DNA of 64,000 nt from contig CANFTB010000001.1 of assembly GCA_947449735.1 (NCBI GenBank), forward strand, positions 1 through 64,000, read 5' to 3'. Below the pieces are notes generated by a model. That model was not told the DNA's origin. It made no database searches and was given only the letters and a program-made list of their open reading frames with translations. Positions within the stretch are counted from its first letter, which is position 1. The number at the start of each line of letters is the position of its first letter. The translations under genes were made by a program, and so were the position numbers. The stretch comes from Chthoniobacteraceae bacterium. GTDB lineage: Bacteria; Verrucomicrobiota; Verrucomicrobiia; Chthoniobacterales; Chthoniobacteraceae. Below are positions 44,270 through 53,313 of the stretch, piece by piece.

Positions 44270-44567
44270 GCGGGTGGGGGACGGCCTTCGGCGAGTGTGC
44301 CATGATGGCGGGTCGGAGCAAGCCCGAGCGCCAGTGGCAGCGCGAGGACATCGACTGCATGTCCGCCGATCTTTATTGGGACACGGTGGCTTGCGACGGG
44401 CTCCACCAAAAGCAACCGAATAGCTTGGCCTTGCAAAGAGATGCGGCCGTTACACAGCTAAACGAGCTCGGTACCATCTATTCCGTGAGGTCCCCATGTT
44501 GGGAATTGCAGGCAAGAAGCACTTGAAATGAGGCGTATCCTCAAGAAGCGATTCCCTGCTCCATGCG
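44270..44567. other. Intergenic stretch upstream of xylF
   Basis: About 300 bases with no supported gene and a less GC-rich composition than the neighbours from 44390 on. It should hold the xylFGH promoter (minus strand). The one open frame here (74 codons, plus strand) has no recognisable domain or ribosome-binding site. Confidence 0.4.
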
Positions 44568-45101
44568 CTAAGAGGGCTTTTCAATGCGCTCCTGAAGGTC
44601 CTCGCTCAATTGTGCCCACAAGTGGGGGTGCGACTCGACCAGTCGTGCAATATCGCCCAAGTCCTTGATTCGTTTACTCTGACGGCGTTCAGTGTCACTC
44701 CACGCCATGATCTTGCCTGCAAGAGTGTCTTCCAGAGACGCCACTCTCAGCAGAATCCCATGAACATCAGCCGGCACCGATCTGGCTGGAAATTCCTGAT
44801 AAAAATCCTCTGTGCTGAGTTGGAGACTGACTTTGGAGTGGCCCTTGAAATTCACCGACCAGGAAAACTTTTCGTGCTTAAATCCGGCTTCCGAAAGAAT
44901 CAGCAGGGTTTTTTCCACAGCTTCAGTTGCGACCACAAAATCGACATCCTGCGTGACCATGGGTTCTGCAGCCCAATGGTTGACTGCAACCCCTCCAATT
45001 GCGCACCAGGGGATATCTGCGCGCTCTAGGCAATCCACTAGACGCATGACGTCATCTGTTCCGCCGGCGGTTTGCCAGTCATAAAACTTCTTAGCTGTCA
45101 T
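44568..45101 (-). CDS. Solitary nucleotidyltransferase-fold protein
   Basis: A 177-residue protein of the MNT/AbiEii-like nucleotidyltransferase superfamily. The core motif AIGGVAVNHWAAEPMVTQDVDFVV (about residues 33-56) contains the GG and DxD elements that hold the nucleotide and metals; a C-terminal KIMAWSDTERRQSKRIKDLGDIARL is typical of this group. Relatives occur in toxin-antitoxin and abortive infection pairs, but no partner gene (AbiEi, HEPN) is adjacent. The ATG at 45101 fits the domain start; the frame continues 26 codons further upstream. Codon use seems less GC-biased than the neighbours, which may mean acquisition by transfer. Confidence 0.7.
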   Translation of the reverse strand: MTAKKFYDWQTAGGTDDVMRLVDCLERADIPWCAIGGVAVNHWAAEPMVTQDVDFVVATEAVEKTLLILSEAGFKHEKFSWSVNFKGHSKVSLQLSTEDFYQEFPARSVPADVHGILLRVASLEDTLAGKIMAWSDTERRQSKRIKDLGDIARLVESHPHLWAQLSEDLQERIEKPS

Positions 45102-45341
45102 ACCCCAAGGATGCAGGAGATCTGGGAGCCACGCTAGAGTTTTGAAACTCCGGCCGTCGGCGCGTGGATTCAGCAACATTCAGCGACTCTCTGCCAAAGG
45201 CACGTCAGAAGAGGTTCTGGCTCTCCTTGAGTTCTATTCCGAGGGGGGCGGAGCCTTCCATTCTGGACGCCCGCGCAAGCCCGAGCGCTTTAGGTTGAAA
45301 CCTGAGCCGTGTCCGCAGATATTCCCCAGCCCGACGTTTCC

Positions 45342-46949
45342 ATGCTTACCATCCGCAATCTCAAAAAGTCCCACGGGGGCAATACGCTTTTCGAAGACGC
45401 CTCCATGCAGGTCAACTATGGCGAACGCGTCGCCCTGGTTGGTCCCAATGGGGCAGGCAAGAGCACGCTTTTCGGCGCCATTCTGGGCCACGACGAACAA
45501 GATTCCGGGACCGTGGAGCGCGATCCTTGGACCATGGTGGGATTTTTGCCCCAGGAGGCCGAGGCGCTGGGAGACGAGACCGTGCTGGACATTGCCACCG
45601 GGCGCGCCACCGATGTGCCCGTTTTGGAGAAGCGCCTGCGCGAGTTGGAACAGGCTGGGGACGTGGAGAGCGCCGAGTACATGGAGGCCTCTGCGAAGCA
45701 CGAGGCGCTCACGAATCCGAAGGTGGATGCAAAGGCGAAGAAGATGCTCGCCGGGCTGGGGTACAAGGACGGCGATTACGAGCGCCCGGCCCGCACGATG
45801 AGCGGGGGCTGGGTGATGCGGGCGCATCTGGCTCGTTTGCTGGTCATGGAACCCGACCTTCTGATGCTGGACGAGCCGACCAACCATCTGGATCTTGTGT
45901 CGCTGTTGTGGCTTCAAAACTACCTGAAGTCCTACTCGGGAGCGGTGCTGCTGATTTCCCACGACCGCGAGTTCATGGATGAAATCGTGGAGACCGTTTA
46001 CGAGATTTGCGAAAAGAAGCTTCTGGAGTGGAAGGGGAACTATTCGGCGTACCTGGTGCAGAAGGACGAGGCGTACGACCGTCAAAACGCCTCCTATAAG
46101 AACCAGCAGAAGGAGATTGCCTCGCTGCGGGAGTTTTACGACCGGTTCCGCCAGGTGGCCTCCAAGGCCTCCCAGGCGATGAGCAAGCTCAAGCAGATCG
46201 AACGCATGGAACTGGTGGAAAAGCCGGTCCCGCCCAAGAAACCGTTCCGGTTTATCATTCCCCAACCGGTGCGCAGTGGCGCCAAGGTCGTCGCGCTGGA
46301 AAACCTGCACATGGCCTACGGGGATTTTCCCGTCTACAAGGGGTTGGAGCTGTCCATTGAGAGGGATGAACGCACCGTGCTGGTCGGGCCGAATGGTTCC
46401 GGAAAGAGCACGCTGCTGAAGATTCTGGCCGGCGTCATCGAATTCCAGAAAGGGGAGCGCAAGCTCGGGTTGAATGTGAAGATCGGCTATTTCAGCCAGC
46501 ACCGCGCCGCGACTTTGGATCCGGAAAAGAGCGTGCTCCAGGAGGTGATGGACACGGCGCCTACGCTGGGTGAAAACGAGGCGCGCGGGATCTTGGGTAG
46601 CTTCCTGTTCCGCAAGGACGACATTTACAAGAAGACGTCCGTCCTGAGCGGTGGCGAGAAGACGCGGCTGAACCTGATCAAGTTTTTGGTGGATCCGCCG
46701 AACCTGCTGCTGATGGACGAGCCGACGACGCACCTCGACATCCATACCGTGGAGTCGCTCATTCTGGCCTTGCAGCATTACGAGGGGACCCTGGTCTTCA
46801 TTTCGCACGATGTGCACTTTATCCGCAAACTCGCGACCAAGGTGCTGCACGTGCACAACGGAACCGTCACCCCGTATCCCGGCGGCTACGATTATTTCTT
46901 GGAGAAAACCGGCGGTTTCGGCGACGCGCGCGCGGCGCTGACGTCGTAG
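45342..46949 (+). CDS. ABC-F family ATPase (ribosome-associated type)
   Basis: A 535-residue soluble protein with two ABC domains and no membrane segment. Walker A motifs are GPNGAGKST and GPNGSGKST; signatures are MSGGWVMRAHLARLL and LSGGEKTRLNLIKFL; both Walker B regions read LMLDEPTNHLD / LMDEPTTHLD. A charged linker of about 80 residues joins the domains. This is the ABC-F layout (EttA, Uup, YbiT, YheS), proteins that act on the ribosome E-site in translation or antibiotic protection. The subgroup was not determined. The ATG at 45342 gives the usual MLTIRNLKKS start; a GTG 33 bases upstream is also possible. Confidence 0.9.
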   Translation: MLTIRNLKKSHGGNTLFEDASMQVNYGERVALVGPNGAGKSTLFGAILGHDEQDSGTVERDPWTMVGFLPQEAEALGDETVLDIATGRATDVPVLEKRLRELEQAGDVESAEYMEASAKHEALTNPKVDAKAKKMLAGLGYKDGDYERPARTMSGGWVMRAHLARLLVMEPDLLMLDEPTNHLDLVSLLWLQNYLKSYSGAVLLISHDREFMDEIVETVYEICEKKLLEWKGNYSAYLVQKDEAYDRQNASYKNQQKEIASLREFYDRFRQVASKASQAMSKLKQIERMELVEKPVPPKKPFRFIIPQPVRSGAKVVALENLHMAYGDFPVYKGLELSIERDERTVLVGPNGSGKSTLLKILAGVIEFQKGERKLGLNVKIGYFSQHRAATLDPEKSVLQEVMDTAPTLGENEARGILGSFLFRKDDIYKKTSVLSGGEKTRLNLIKFLVDPPNLLLMDEPTTHLDIHTVESLILALQHYEGTLVFISHDVHFIRKLATKVLHVHNGTVTPYPGGYDYFLEKTGGFGDARAALTS

Positions 46950-46979
46950 GGGGCGGCGGGCTTTATCCCAGAGCTGGAG

Positions 46980-47070
46980 TTTCACGCGGAGGCGCGGAGG
47001 GGAAGATAAAAAACTCTGATTCATTAGTTTAAAGCTTATCTCCGCGGCCTCCGCGGCTCCGCGTGAGCTA
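46980..47070. repeat. Dispersed palindromic element, copy 4 of 4
   Basis: Starts TTTCACGCGGAGGCGCGGAG and ends CGGCTCCGCGTGAGCTAG, with the AT-rich centre TCTGATTCATTAGTTTAAAG. The shortest copy and the one with the cleanest arms (CGCGGAGGCGCGGAG against CCTCCGCGGCTCCGCG). It lies between the ABC-F gene and the Att-like operon. Confidence 0.8.
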
Positions 47071-47121
47071 GCCTTTTCTATAGTGCTTCGGAGTTCGGCT
47101 TTATGTAAGGTGAGGGTTACC

Positions 47122-47805
47122 ATGCAGGCGACCGACGTTCCAGTTCTCGAGTGTGACAGTGTTTGCAAGGAATACGGTAGCCTCCGGGTGTTGAACGGAG
47201 TGTCGCTGCGTTTGTTTGCAGGCGAGAGCCTGGCGCTGACGGGACCGTCGGGGAGTGGAAAAAGCACGCTTCTGAATTGTCTGGGCGGCGTCGACCGGCC
47301 GAGTTCTGGCGCGGTTTACCTCTTGGGAGAGGTGCTCTCGGGGATGGACGGGGATGCGCTGGCGCTACTGAGGCGCCGGCGGATAGGGACGATTTTTCAG
47401 TTCTTTCATCTGCTGCCGACCTTGAGCGTGCGCGAGAACGTGGAGTTTCCGCTCGTCCTGCTCGGGGTTTCTGAGGACGAAAGGAGAGCACGCGCCGACG
47501 CCTTGCTGGAGCGCGTTCAGATTAAACACCGGGCCGGGGCCTTGCCCTCGCAGCTTTCAGGAGGCGAAATGCAGAGGTGCGCGATCGCCAGGGCGCTGGT
47601 GCACAAGCCGGCGCTCCTGCTCGCGGACGAACCCACGGGGAATCTGGACTCACAGAATGGCGCCAACATTTTGAGCCTGCTCTCGGAACTCACTCAGGAG
47701 AGTGGCGCGGCGCTCGTGTTGGTGACCCACAGCGAGGAGGCCGCCGGAATTTGCCAGCGGCGCGGTGTGATGAGAGACGGAACGCTTTCGGAGAATGTGT
47801 CATGA
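47122..47805 (+). CDS. AttE/LolD-like ABC transporter ATP-binding protein
   Basis: A 227-residue ABC ATPase of the MacB/LolD/AttE group. Walker A is GPSGSGKSTLLN, the signature is LSGGEMQRCAIARAL, and Walker B is LLADEPTGNLDS, followed by the H-loop VTHSEE. The ATG at 47122 has an AAGGTGAGG ribosome-binding site. Its stop overlaps the start of the FtsX-type permease gene (ATGA), and that gene in turn overlaps the lipocalin-like gene, so the three form one coupled unit. Confidence 0.9.
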   Translation: MQATDVPVLECDSVCKEYGSLRVLNGVSLRLFAGESLALTGPSGSGKSTLLNCLGGVDRPSSGAVYLLGEVLSGMDGDALALLRRRRIGTIFQFFHLLPTLSVRENVEFPLVLLGVSEDERRARADALLERVQIKHRAGALPSQLSGGEMQRCAIARALVHKPALLLADEPTGNLDSQNGANILSLLSELTQESGAALVLVTHSEEAAGICQRRGVMRDGTLSENVS

Positions 47806-50510
47806 ACGGGGGCGGTGTACCCGGGGCGCGGACCGTTGCGGGTTTTCTTCTGAGGCAGACGACACTGCGCCATTGGAAATCCCAGCCGGGAAGGTTCGTG
47901 CTGCTGTTGGGCCTCCTTTCGCTGGGGGTGGCCGTGTTTCTTTCGATGCGGCTGGCCAATCGCGCGGCCGTGGCGAGTTTCTCCAGCTTTGCGGGCGTCT
48001 TGGCGCAGCAGTCGGATGCGACGCTGCAGGCAAGGGCGGGAACGCTTCCCGAGTTGTTTCTCGGGCGGATGCAGCGCGCGTTGGAGTCGTCGGGGGTGGA
48101 TGCGGGGGGATCCGTGGAATTGATCCCGGTTGTCGAGACCGTTTGCGCCCCATTAAAAGGGGGAGAGACGGGGCAAATCGGATCCGGAGCGACTTACACG
48201 GTGCTCGGGTTGGATCTCGTGGCGCTGCATGGGCTGGCGTTGCGCGAGGGACTGGTGGGCGGGTGGCTCGAGCTGGATTCCCGCAAGAGTGGGGAGGGGG
48301 AGGAGAGCGGGGCTTTTAATGTTTTGAAGAGGCCGGAGGCGGTCTTTTGTTCCAAGGATTTGGCGGAGCGCCTGAACCTGAAACCCGGGTCGCGTTTGGG
48401 CGTGGTGATGCACGATAGAAACGTCGAGTTGGAGGTCGCGGGGGTGATCCCCTGGCGTTCGGACCGGGTGCAGGCGCCGGAGAATCTTTTGGTGATGGAT
48501 TTGCCCGCACTGCAGGCGCTGAGCGGAAAGCCGGGGCGTTTGGACCGGGTGGAGTGCGTTTTTCCCAAAGCCGCGGACGGAGGGGAACGGGAAATTTGGA
48601 TGGAGCGTCTGCGCGCTGCGGCCGGCGGGGACAGCACGCTGCGGACGCCGGAATCCCGTGAGGCGGTGGGTGAATTGATGACCCGGGGGTTCCGGTTGAA
48701 TTTAACGATTTTGTCGATGCTGGCTTTGCTGGTGGGGTTGTATCTCATTTTTCAGGCGCTGGACGCGGCGGTCGTGCGAAGGAGGGCGGAAATTGGAGTG
48801 TTGCGGGCGCTTGGGGTGCGTGATTCGGAGGTGCGCCTCGCGTGGCTTCTGGAGGCGGCATTGTTGGGAGTGGGAGGGGGGATTGTCGGGGTCCTGGGGG
48901 GATGGGGACTCGCTCAGTTCACCGTCCGCGCGGTTTCCAAGACCGTCAACGCGCTCTATTACGCCACGAATACGCGTGCGGCATCACTGCACTTTGGGGA
49001 GGCTCTGGTGGCCTTTGGTCTGGCGGTGGGGTGCAGTCTTTTGGCCGGTTGGATTCCTGCAAGCCGGGCGGCGTCTACACCGCCTGCACAGTTGTGGGGA
49101 AGCGGCGCCGCCGCGTGGTCGGCTCCCGATGACAGGGTGGGAGCGAAGGCGGGTTTTGGCCTGCTGGTGGTGGCCCTGGCTCTGGCTTTTTGTCCACCGC
49201 TGACTTTCGCGGGCGGGAGCCGGTTTGCGCTGGCGGGTTATTTGAGCGCCTTGTTCGGAGTGATCGGCGCGGGAATGGTGGCGGGGGATTTTCTGCGCGT
49301 GGCGGCCTGGATGAGTTCCCCGTTCTCAAAGAATTCCGCTTCACGACAGATTGGGAACAGCCATCTGCGCACCCCGACAAGCCGCCACCGCTGGGCGGCG
49401 GCGGGTCTGCTCTGCGCTGTGTCCATGACCGGAGGCATGGCCGTTCTCGTGAGCAGCTTTGAAAAAAGTGTGACCGAGTGGATCGGGCGGACCCTGCATG
49501 CGGACCTTTACCTCACAAGCAATGCCAATCAGGCCGCGAACGCTTTCAACCGTATCTCCCCTGCCACATGGAAGGCGATTGTTTCCGGCCCGGAGGTTGT
49601 GGACTGGGATGCCCTGTTGATGTTCCCCGTGGAGTTGTCCGCCAAGCGTTCGGCCTTCGGCGAGGCGGACACGCTGGGCAAGGTGCGCTTGAGTGGGGTA
49701 AGCCTCGGTTTTTACCAACGGCGCAATCAGTTTAGTTGGGTGGAGGCTCCAAAGGACGGCGCCGTTTTTGAGGTCGGTCAAAATGCCGGTCTGTGCCTGG
49801 TGAGTGAGGCGTTTGCCGAGCGGTTTCACGTGCGAACCCGGGACAGTCTCGAGGTTCCTGTTCAGGGGGGGAGCCGCAGTTTGACCATTGCGGGTGTTTA
49901 CACGGACTACGGGGATGACCAAGGGGTGGTGATGGTGGACCGGGTGCATTTGCAGGAGTGGTTTCAGCTGGAGGAGGTCAGCACGCTCTCGCTGGTTTTG
50001 ACGACGGGAACGGATGGCGAGAAGTTGCGCGCCGAGCTAAAGGAGCGCTACCCCGGGCTGGCGGTATTCACCAACGTGCATCTCAGGGGTGAGGTGATGC
50101 GGATTTTCCGTCAGACGTTTTCGATCACCTATGCGCTGGAGGCGATCGGAGTTTTGGTGGCTCTGGTGGGGCTTGGAATCACTCTGGCCAGCATTCTGGC
50201 GGAGCGTCAGTCTGAGTTGACGACGCTCCGCGCGCTTGGAGTGACGGACGGAGGGATTGCGGCGCTGGCCTCCTGGGAGGGGTTTGTTCTGGCACTGGGC
50301 GGAACCCTGGGCGGACTTTTGACGAGTCTGGCACTGGGTGGCTTGCTGGTTTACGTCATCAACAAACAGACTTTCGGCTGGACGCTTCAGCTTGCGATTC
50401 CCGTGCTGCCGCTGGCCCTCTTTGGTATTCTCGTTCCGTTAAGTGGTGCGGGCGTCGCGTATTTTGTGGGCCGGTATGGAGCCGACCTTCCAGCGGACCG
50501 TGCCTCATGA
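47802..50510 (+). CDS. FtsX-family ABC permease (AttF/AttG-like)
   Basis: A 902-residue membrane protein. One TM segment near residues 30-47 is followed by a long extracytoplasmic domain, a first FtsX domain of three or four TM segments at about 300-430, a central region with more TM segments around 450-540, a second extracytoplasmic domain, and a second FtsX domain at about 780-890. This double-FtsX architecture is that of LolCE/AttFG-type transporters that move lipids or peptides across the envelope. It starts with the ATGA overlap and ends with another. In some bacteria the two halves are separate (attF and attG). Confidence 0.87.
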   Translation: MNGGGVPGARTVAGFLLRQTTLRHWKSQPGRFVLLLGLLSLGVAVFLSMRLANRAAVASFSSFAGVLAQQSDATLQARAGTLPELFLGRMQRALESSGVDAGGSVELIPVVETVCAPLKGGETGQIGSGATYTVLGLDLVALHGLALREGLVGGWLELDSRKSGEGEESGAFNVLKRPEAVFCSKDLAERLNLKPGSRLGVVMHDRNVELEVAGVIPWRSDRVQAPENLLVMDLPALQALSGKPGRLDRVECVFPKAADGGEREIWMERLRAAAGGDSTLRTPESREAVGELMTRGFRLNLTILSMLALLVGLYLIFQALDAAVVRRRAEIGVLRALGVRDSEVRLAWLLEAALLGVGGGIVGVLGGWGLAQFTVRAVSKTVNALYYATNTRAASLHFGEALVAFGLAVGCSLLAGWIPASRAASTPPAQLWGSGAAAWSAPDDRVGAKAGFGLLVVALALAFCPPLTFAGGSRFALAGYLSALFGVIGAGMVAGDFLRVAAWMSSPFSKNSASRQIGNSHLRTPTSRHRWAAAGLLCAVSMTGGMAVLVSSFEKSVTEWIGRTLHADLYLTSNANQAANAFNRISPATWKAIVSGPEVVDWDALLMFPVELSAKRSAFGEADTLGKVRLSGVSLGFYQRRNQFSWVEAPKDGAVFEVGQNAGLCLVSEAFAERFHVRTRDSLEVPVQGGSRSLTIAGVYTDYGDDQGVVMVDRVHLQEWFQLEEVSTLSLVLTTGTDGEKLRAELKERYPGLAVFTNVHLRGEVMRIFRQTFSITYALEAIGVLVALVGLGITLASILAERQSELTTLRALGVTDGGIAALASWEGFVLALGGTLGGLLTSLALGGLLVYVINKQTFGWTLQLAIPVLPLALFGILVPLSGAGVAYFVGRYGADLPADRAS

Positions 50511-51673
50511 AAATTGTTCTCTCCATCGCGTGCGCTTTGGCTTCCGTGTTTGGGCTTTCGGTTCGGTCCGAGGCAGCCCCCGCGGGCGGTGCCCCGCCGA
50601 AGCTTGCCCTGCGGACGTCGGACGGATTCAGCGTTCCCCAGCCGGGAGCTGTGTTTCAGTTTCCCCGCGATCACGGAGCGCACCGGGATTTCAAGGTCGA
50701 ATGGTGGTATGTGACCGGCCATTGTTACGGCCCTGCCGGTGAGCGTTACGGGTTCCAGTCTACGTTCTTCCGGCGGGCGGTGACTCCCCTGAACCTGGCG
50801 GATAAAAACAGAGGAGGGGCCTTCAGCTCGGACGAGATTTTCCTTTCTCATGCTGCGATTTCGGACGCCGTCACCGGCCGGTTTGTGCACTCGGAGGATC
50901 TGGCCCGAACAGGCTGGAACGCCGGCGCCTCGGAGGAGGGGCTTTCGGTGTTTTTGGGGCAGTCCCGGTTGTTGCAGCCCGACTTGAACGCGGAGCGGTT
51001 CCAGCTGGATGCAAAGGTTGGGGCGGATTCGGGTTTCAGTTTCGCTCTGGAGCCTGAGAAGAGGCTGGTCGTTTTCGGCGAAAACGGGGTTTCTAGAAAA
51101 GGCAACTCGCCGACGGCAGCCAGCTGGTACCTGACCTTTCCGCGTTTGAAACTGAGCGGATCCTTGCGCGTCGGGGGACGTGTGGTTCCGGTGGTAGGAA
51201 CGGCGTGGATGGACCATGAAATCAGCAGCAGCCAGCTTGCCTCGGATCAGAAGGGCTGGGATTGGGCCGGAATCCAGCTCGATGACGGTCGCGAGGTGAT
51301 GGTGTACCGGCTCCGGCGCAACGATGGTTCGACCGACCCAGCTTCGGCGCTTTCGTGGGTCGACAAGCAGGGGAAGGCCACGCATCAGGAGGCGGGGTTG
51401 TTCCTTTGGGAGTCCGCCGGAAAATGGAAGTCGCCGCTTTCGGGGGCGGAATATCCGATTCCCGTAAAGTTAAAGGCTGTGGATCCGGAAAGCGGAAAGA
51501 CTGTGGAGTGGGTTTTGGAGCCGCTTTTTAAAGAGCAGGAATTGGACGGCGCCGTGAGCGGGGTTCCGTACTGGGAGGGAGCCTGCCGCGTGCTGCAGGA
51601 TGGGAGGAGCGTGGGTTCCGCCTATGTGGAGCTGACAGGTTATGCGGGCGCGCTGGGCCGTGCGCTGCGCTGA
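50507..51673 (+). CDS. AttH-like lipocalin-fold protein (CrtC/AttH family)
   Basis: A 388-residue exported protein with a signal peptide (MKIVLSIACALASVFGLSV). It matches the AttH / hydroxyneurosporene-synthase-like family, which has two lipocalin-like barrels: FKVEWWYVTGHCYG near the N-terminus, FFRRAVTP, LSHAAISD and AWMDHEISSSQL are family motifs. In known genomes this protein is encoded beside an ABC transporter, as here, and may carry a hydrophobic ligand. It overlaps the permease gene by four bases. Carotenoid hydration is unlikely without other carotenoid genes. Confidence 0.88.
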   Translation: MKIVLSIACALASVFGLSVRSEAAPAGGAPPKLALRTSDGFSVPQPGAVFQFPRDHGAHRDFKVEWWYVTGHCYGPAGERYGFQSTFFRRAVTPLNLADKNRGGAFSSDEIFLSHAAISDAVTGRFVHSEDLARTGWNAGASEEGLSVFLGQSRLLQPDLNAERFQLDAKVGADSGFSFALEPEKRLVVFGENGVSRKGNSPTAASWYLTFPRLKLSGSLRVGGRVVPVVGTAWMDHEISSSQLASDQKGWDWAGIQLDDGREVMVYRLRRNDGSTDPASALSWVDKQGKATHQEAGLFLWESAGKWKSPLSGAEYPIPVKLKAVDPESGKTVEWVLEPLFKEQELDGAVSGVPYWEGACRVLQDGRSVGSAYVELTGYAGALGRALR

Positions 51674-51688
51674 GTCAGATGTTGAAGG

Positions 51689-52114
51689 CTAGAGAAACCC
51701 CGCGGCGATCAACGCCAGAATGGGCTGGGGGACCGACCCGTCGACGGTGAAAATCCGGCTTCCCTGATAGGCTTGGAGATACTGTCCGTCCCATTCAAAG
51801 AGCGTCCTGCCCTGGTACTGGCTGATTTTCTTTCCTGCAATCTCAAGGATGCGCGAGCCCTGATACTCGGAGATGTAGTGACCGTCCCATTCAAAGCGGC
51901 GGCTGCCTTGGTACTGCGAAACATAGCGGCCGTCCCATTCATAGAGGCGGCGCCCTTGGTATTGGGAGAGGTGCTTTCCGTCCCAGGAGTAGAGACGCTG
52001 CCCTTGGTATTGTTGAATGTGCGATTCGGCCATGACGGGGATGGAGAGGGTGAGGAGAGTCAGGCACGCCAGAAAGGTTCGGGCGAGGAAAGTGCGTCTG
52101 GAGGGCGTTGGCAT
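51689..52114 (-). CDS. Exported protein of six exact 16-residue YQG/WDG repeats
   Basis: A 141-residue exported protein. The N-terminus MPTPSRRTFLARTFLACLTL carries a twin-arginine-like motif (SRRTFLA) and a cleavage site near VMA-E29. From residue 33 to 127 there are six repeats of exactly 16 residues with YQG at 36, 52, 68, 84, 100 and 116 (consensus SQYQGRRLYEWDGRYI); the fourth is the most diverged (EIAG for EWDG). A short hydrophobic C-terminal tail follows. The Gly-containing turns and alternating polar/aromatic residues suggest beta-hairpin repeats. I do not recognise a family. The ATG at 52114 is preceded by CACCCCAGCCGCCCCA and no Shine-Dalgarno. Confidence 0.75.
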   Translation of the reverse strand: MPTPSRRTFLARTFLACLTLLTLSIPVMAESHIQQYQGQRLYSWDGKHLSQYQGRRLYEWDGRYVSQYQGSRRFEWDGHYISEYQGSRILEIAGKKISQYQGRTLFEWDGQYLQAYQGSRIFTVDGSVPQPILALIAAGFL

Positions 52115-52254
52115 TGGGGCGGCTGGGGTGCGGAGCGGGGCTCTGGGTTGGACGTGCAAAATGGTTATTCAGCCTTCGAAAGAAAGTCAAAGGGCTCGTC
52201 CAAATCAGGGACCTGTTGATGAGAGTCAGCGGAAGTGCGGGAGTTTGCGCCGGG

Positions 52255-53184
52255 TTAAAGAAGCTCCGCAACGTGGGTGGCGGCGGCCTTTCCCAGACCG
52301 TCGAGATGGTAGCCGCCCTCAAGGACGCTGATGACCCGGCCTGCGGCGGTCCGTTCGGCCATGGAGCGCAGGAGGCGGGTGAGGTCCGCAAAATCCCCGT
52401 CCTTCAGCCGGAACTGACCCAGTGGGTCGCCTTCGCGGGAGTCGAACCCGGCGCTGATGAAAACCAGCTCGGGTTTGAACGTCCCCATCGCAGGGACGAG
52501 TTTCTTTTCAAAGCATTCGAACACCTCCGCCCGTCCGCTGCCTGCCGGCAGGGGGCAGTTCAGGGTCGTTCCTTTTCCGGGGCCTTCGCCCGTTTCCCGG
52601 GCGCTGCCGGTTCCGGGGTACCAAGGCGACTGGTGCGTGCTGAAAAAGAAGACGCTGCCGTCCTGATAAAAGATGTCCTGGGTTCCGTTCCCGTGGTGCA
52701 CGTCCCAGTCAACGATGAGGACCCTCGCAATGCCTAGGCGCTCCCGGGCGTGGCGAGCCGCGATCGCGACGTTGTTGAGCACGCAAAATCCCATGCCGAC
52801 GCGCGCGCCAGCGTGGTGCCCGGGAGGGCGTACCAGGCAAAAGGCGGTCCGGTCCTCCCCCTTGACCACGGCTTCGGTGGCCGCGATGGCGCAGCCGGCT
52901 GCGGACTTCGCTGCATCCCACGAATCGAGGCAGATGTTTGTGTCGCCGGTGCTCAGGTGATCGTAGCCTCCGCGGATCTCGCGTTCCGCAAGTTCGAGGT
53001 AATAGGGGTCGTGCACAAGCCGCAGGTCTTCTGTTGTGAGGGGCTTCGGACCGATGCGCACGGCCTTCTCGAGGAGGCCTGCCTTTTCGAGAGCAGTGTA
53101 AACCGCTGCGTAACGCGCGGGCTGCTCTGGGTGGCCCTGTCCGGGGTTGTGGTTCTTGCAGGTGAGATCGGTTGCCAGAAGCAT
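52255..53184 (-). CDS. Histone-deacetylase-like amidohydrolase
   Basis: A 309-residue zinc hydrolase of the class II HDAC / acetylpolyamine amidohydrolase superfamily. The conserved order is present: NHNPGQGHPEQPARY near the start, FCLVRPPGHHAG (catalytic His pair), GFCVLNNVAIAA, DWDVHHGNGTQ (zinc Asp/His), STHQSPWYPGTG and GFDSREGDPLG (second zinc Asp). Bacterial members deacetylate small amines or protein lysines; the substrate is unknown here. The ATG at 53184 places the first motif at residue 11, as is usual; the frame remains open upstream. Confidence 0.9.
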   Translation of the reverse strand: MLLATDLTCKNHNPGQGHPEQPARYAAVYTALEKAGLLEKAVRIGPKPLTTEDLRLVHDPYYLELAEREIRGGYDHLSTGDTNICLDSWDAAKSAAGCAIAATEAVVKGEDRTAFCLVRPPGHHAGARVGMGFCVLNNVAIAARHARERLGIARVLIVDWDVHHGNGTQDIFYQDGSVFFFSTHQSPWYPGTGSARETGEGPGKGTTLNCPLPAGSGRAEVFECFEKKLVPAMGTFKPELVFISAGFDSREGDPLGQFRLKDGDFADLTRLLRSMAERTAAGRVISVLEGGYHLDGLGKAAATHVAELL

Positions 53185-53313
53185 GGGAAGGGAGGGGTTT
53201 CCTCGAGCATAGCACGGCCCTTGGGCTGGCGGTTTCAGTTTCTCTGCGTGAAACGCGGGGAAGATACGCGAGAACAGTTGAGGTTTTGGGAGGAATGCGC
53301 TCAAGATTCTCGG

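Noticed and set aside
44465..44477. CGAGCTCGGTACC resembles a cloning-vector polylinker (SacI-KpnI)
   Set aside because: Only 13 bases match, the surrounding bases do not continue the polylinker, and the neighbouring sequence shows no vector features. Chance is the simplest explanation.
44302..44526. A 74-codon plus-strand open frame upstream of xylF
   Set aside because: No domain, no ribosome-binding site, and it lies in the probable xylF promoter region.
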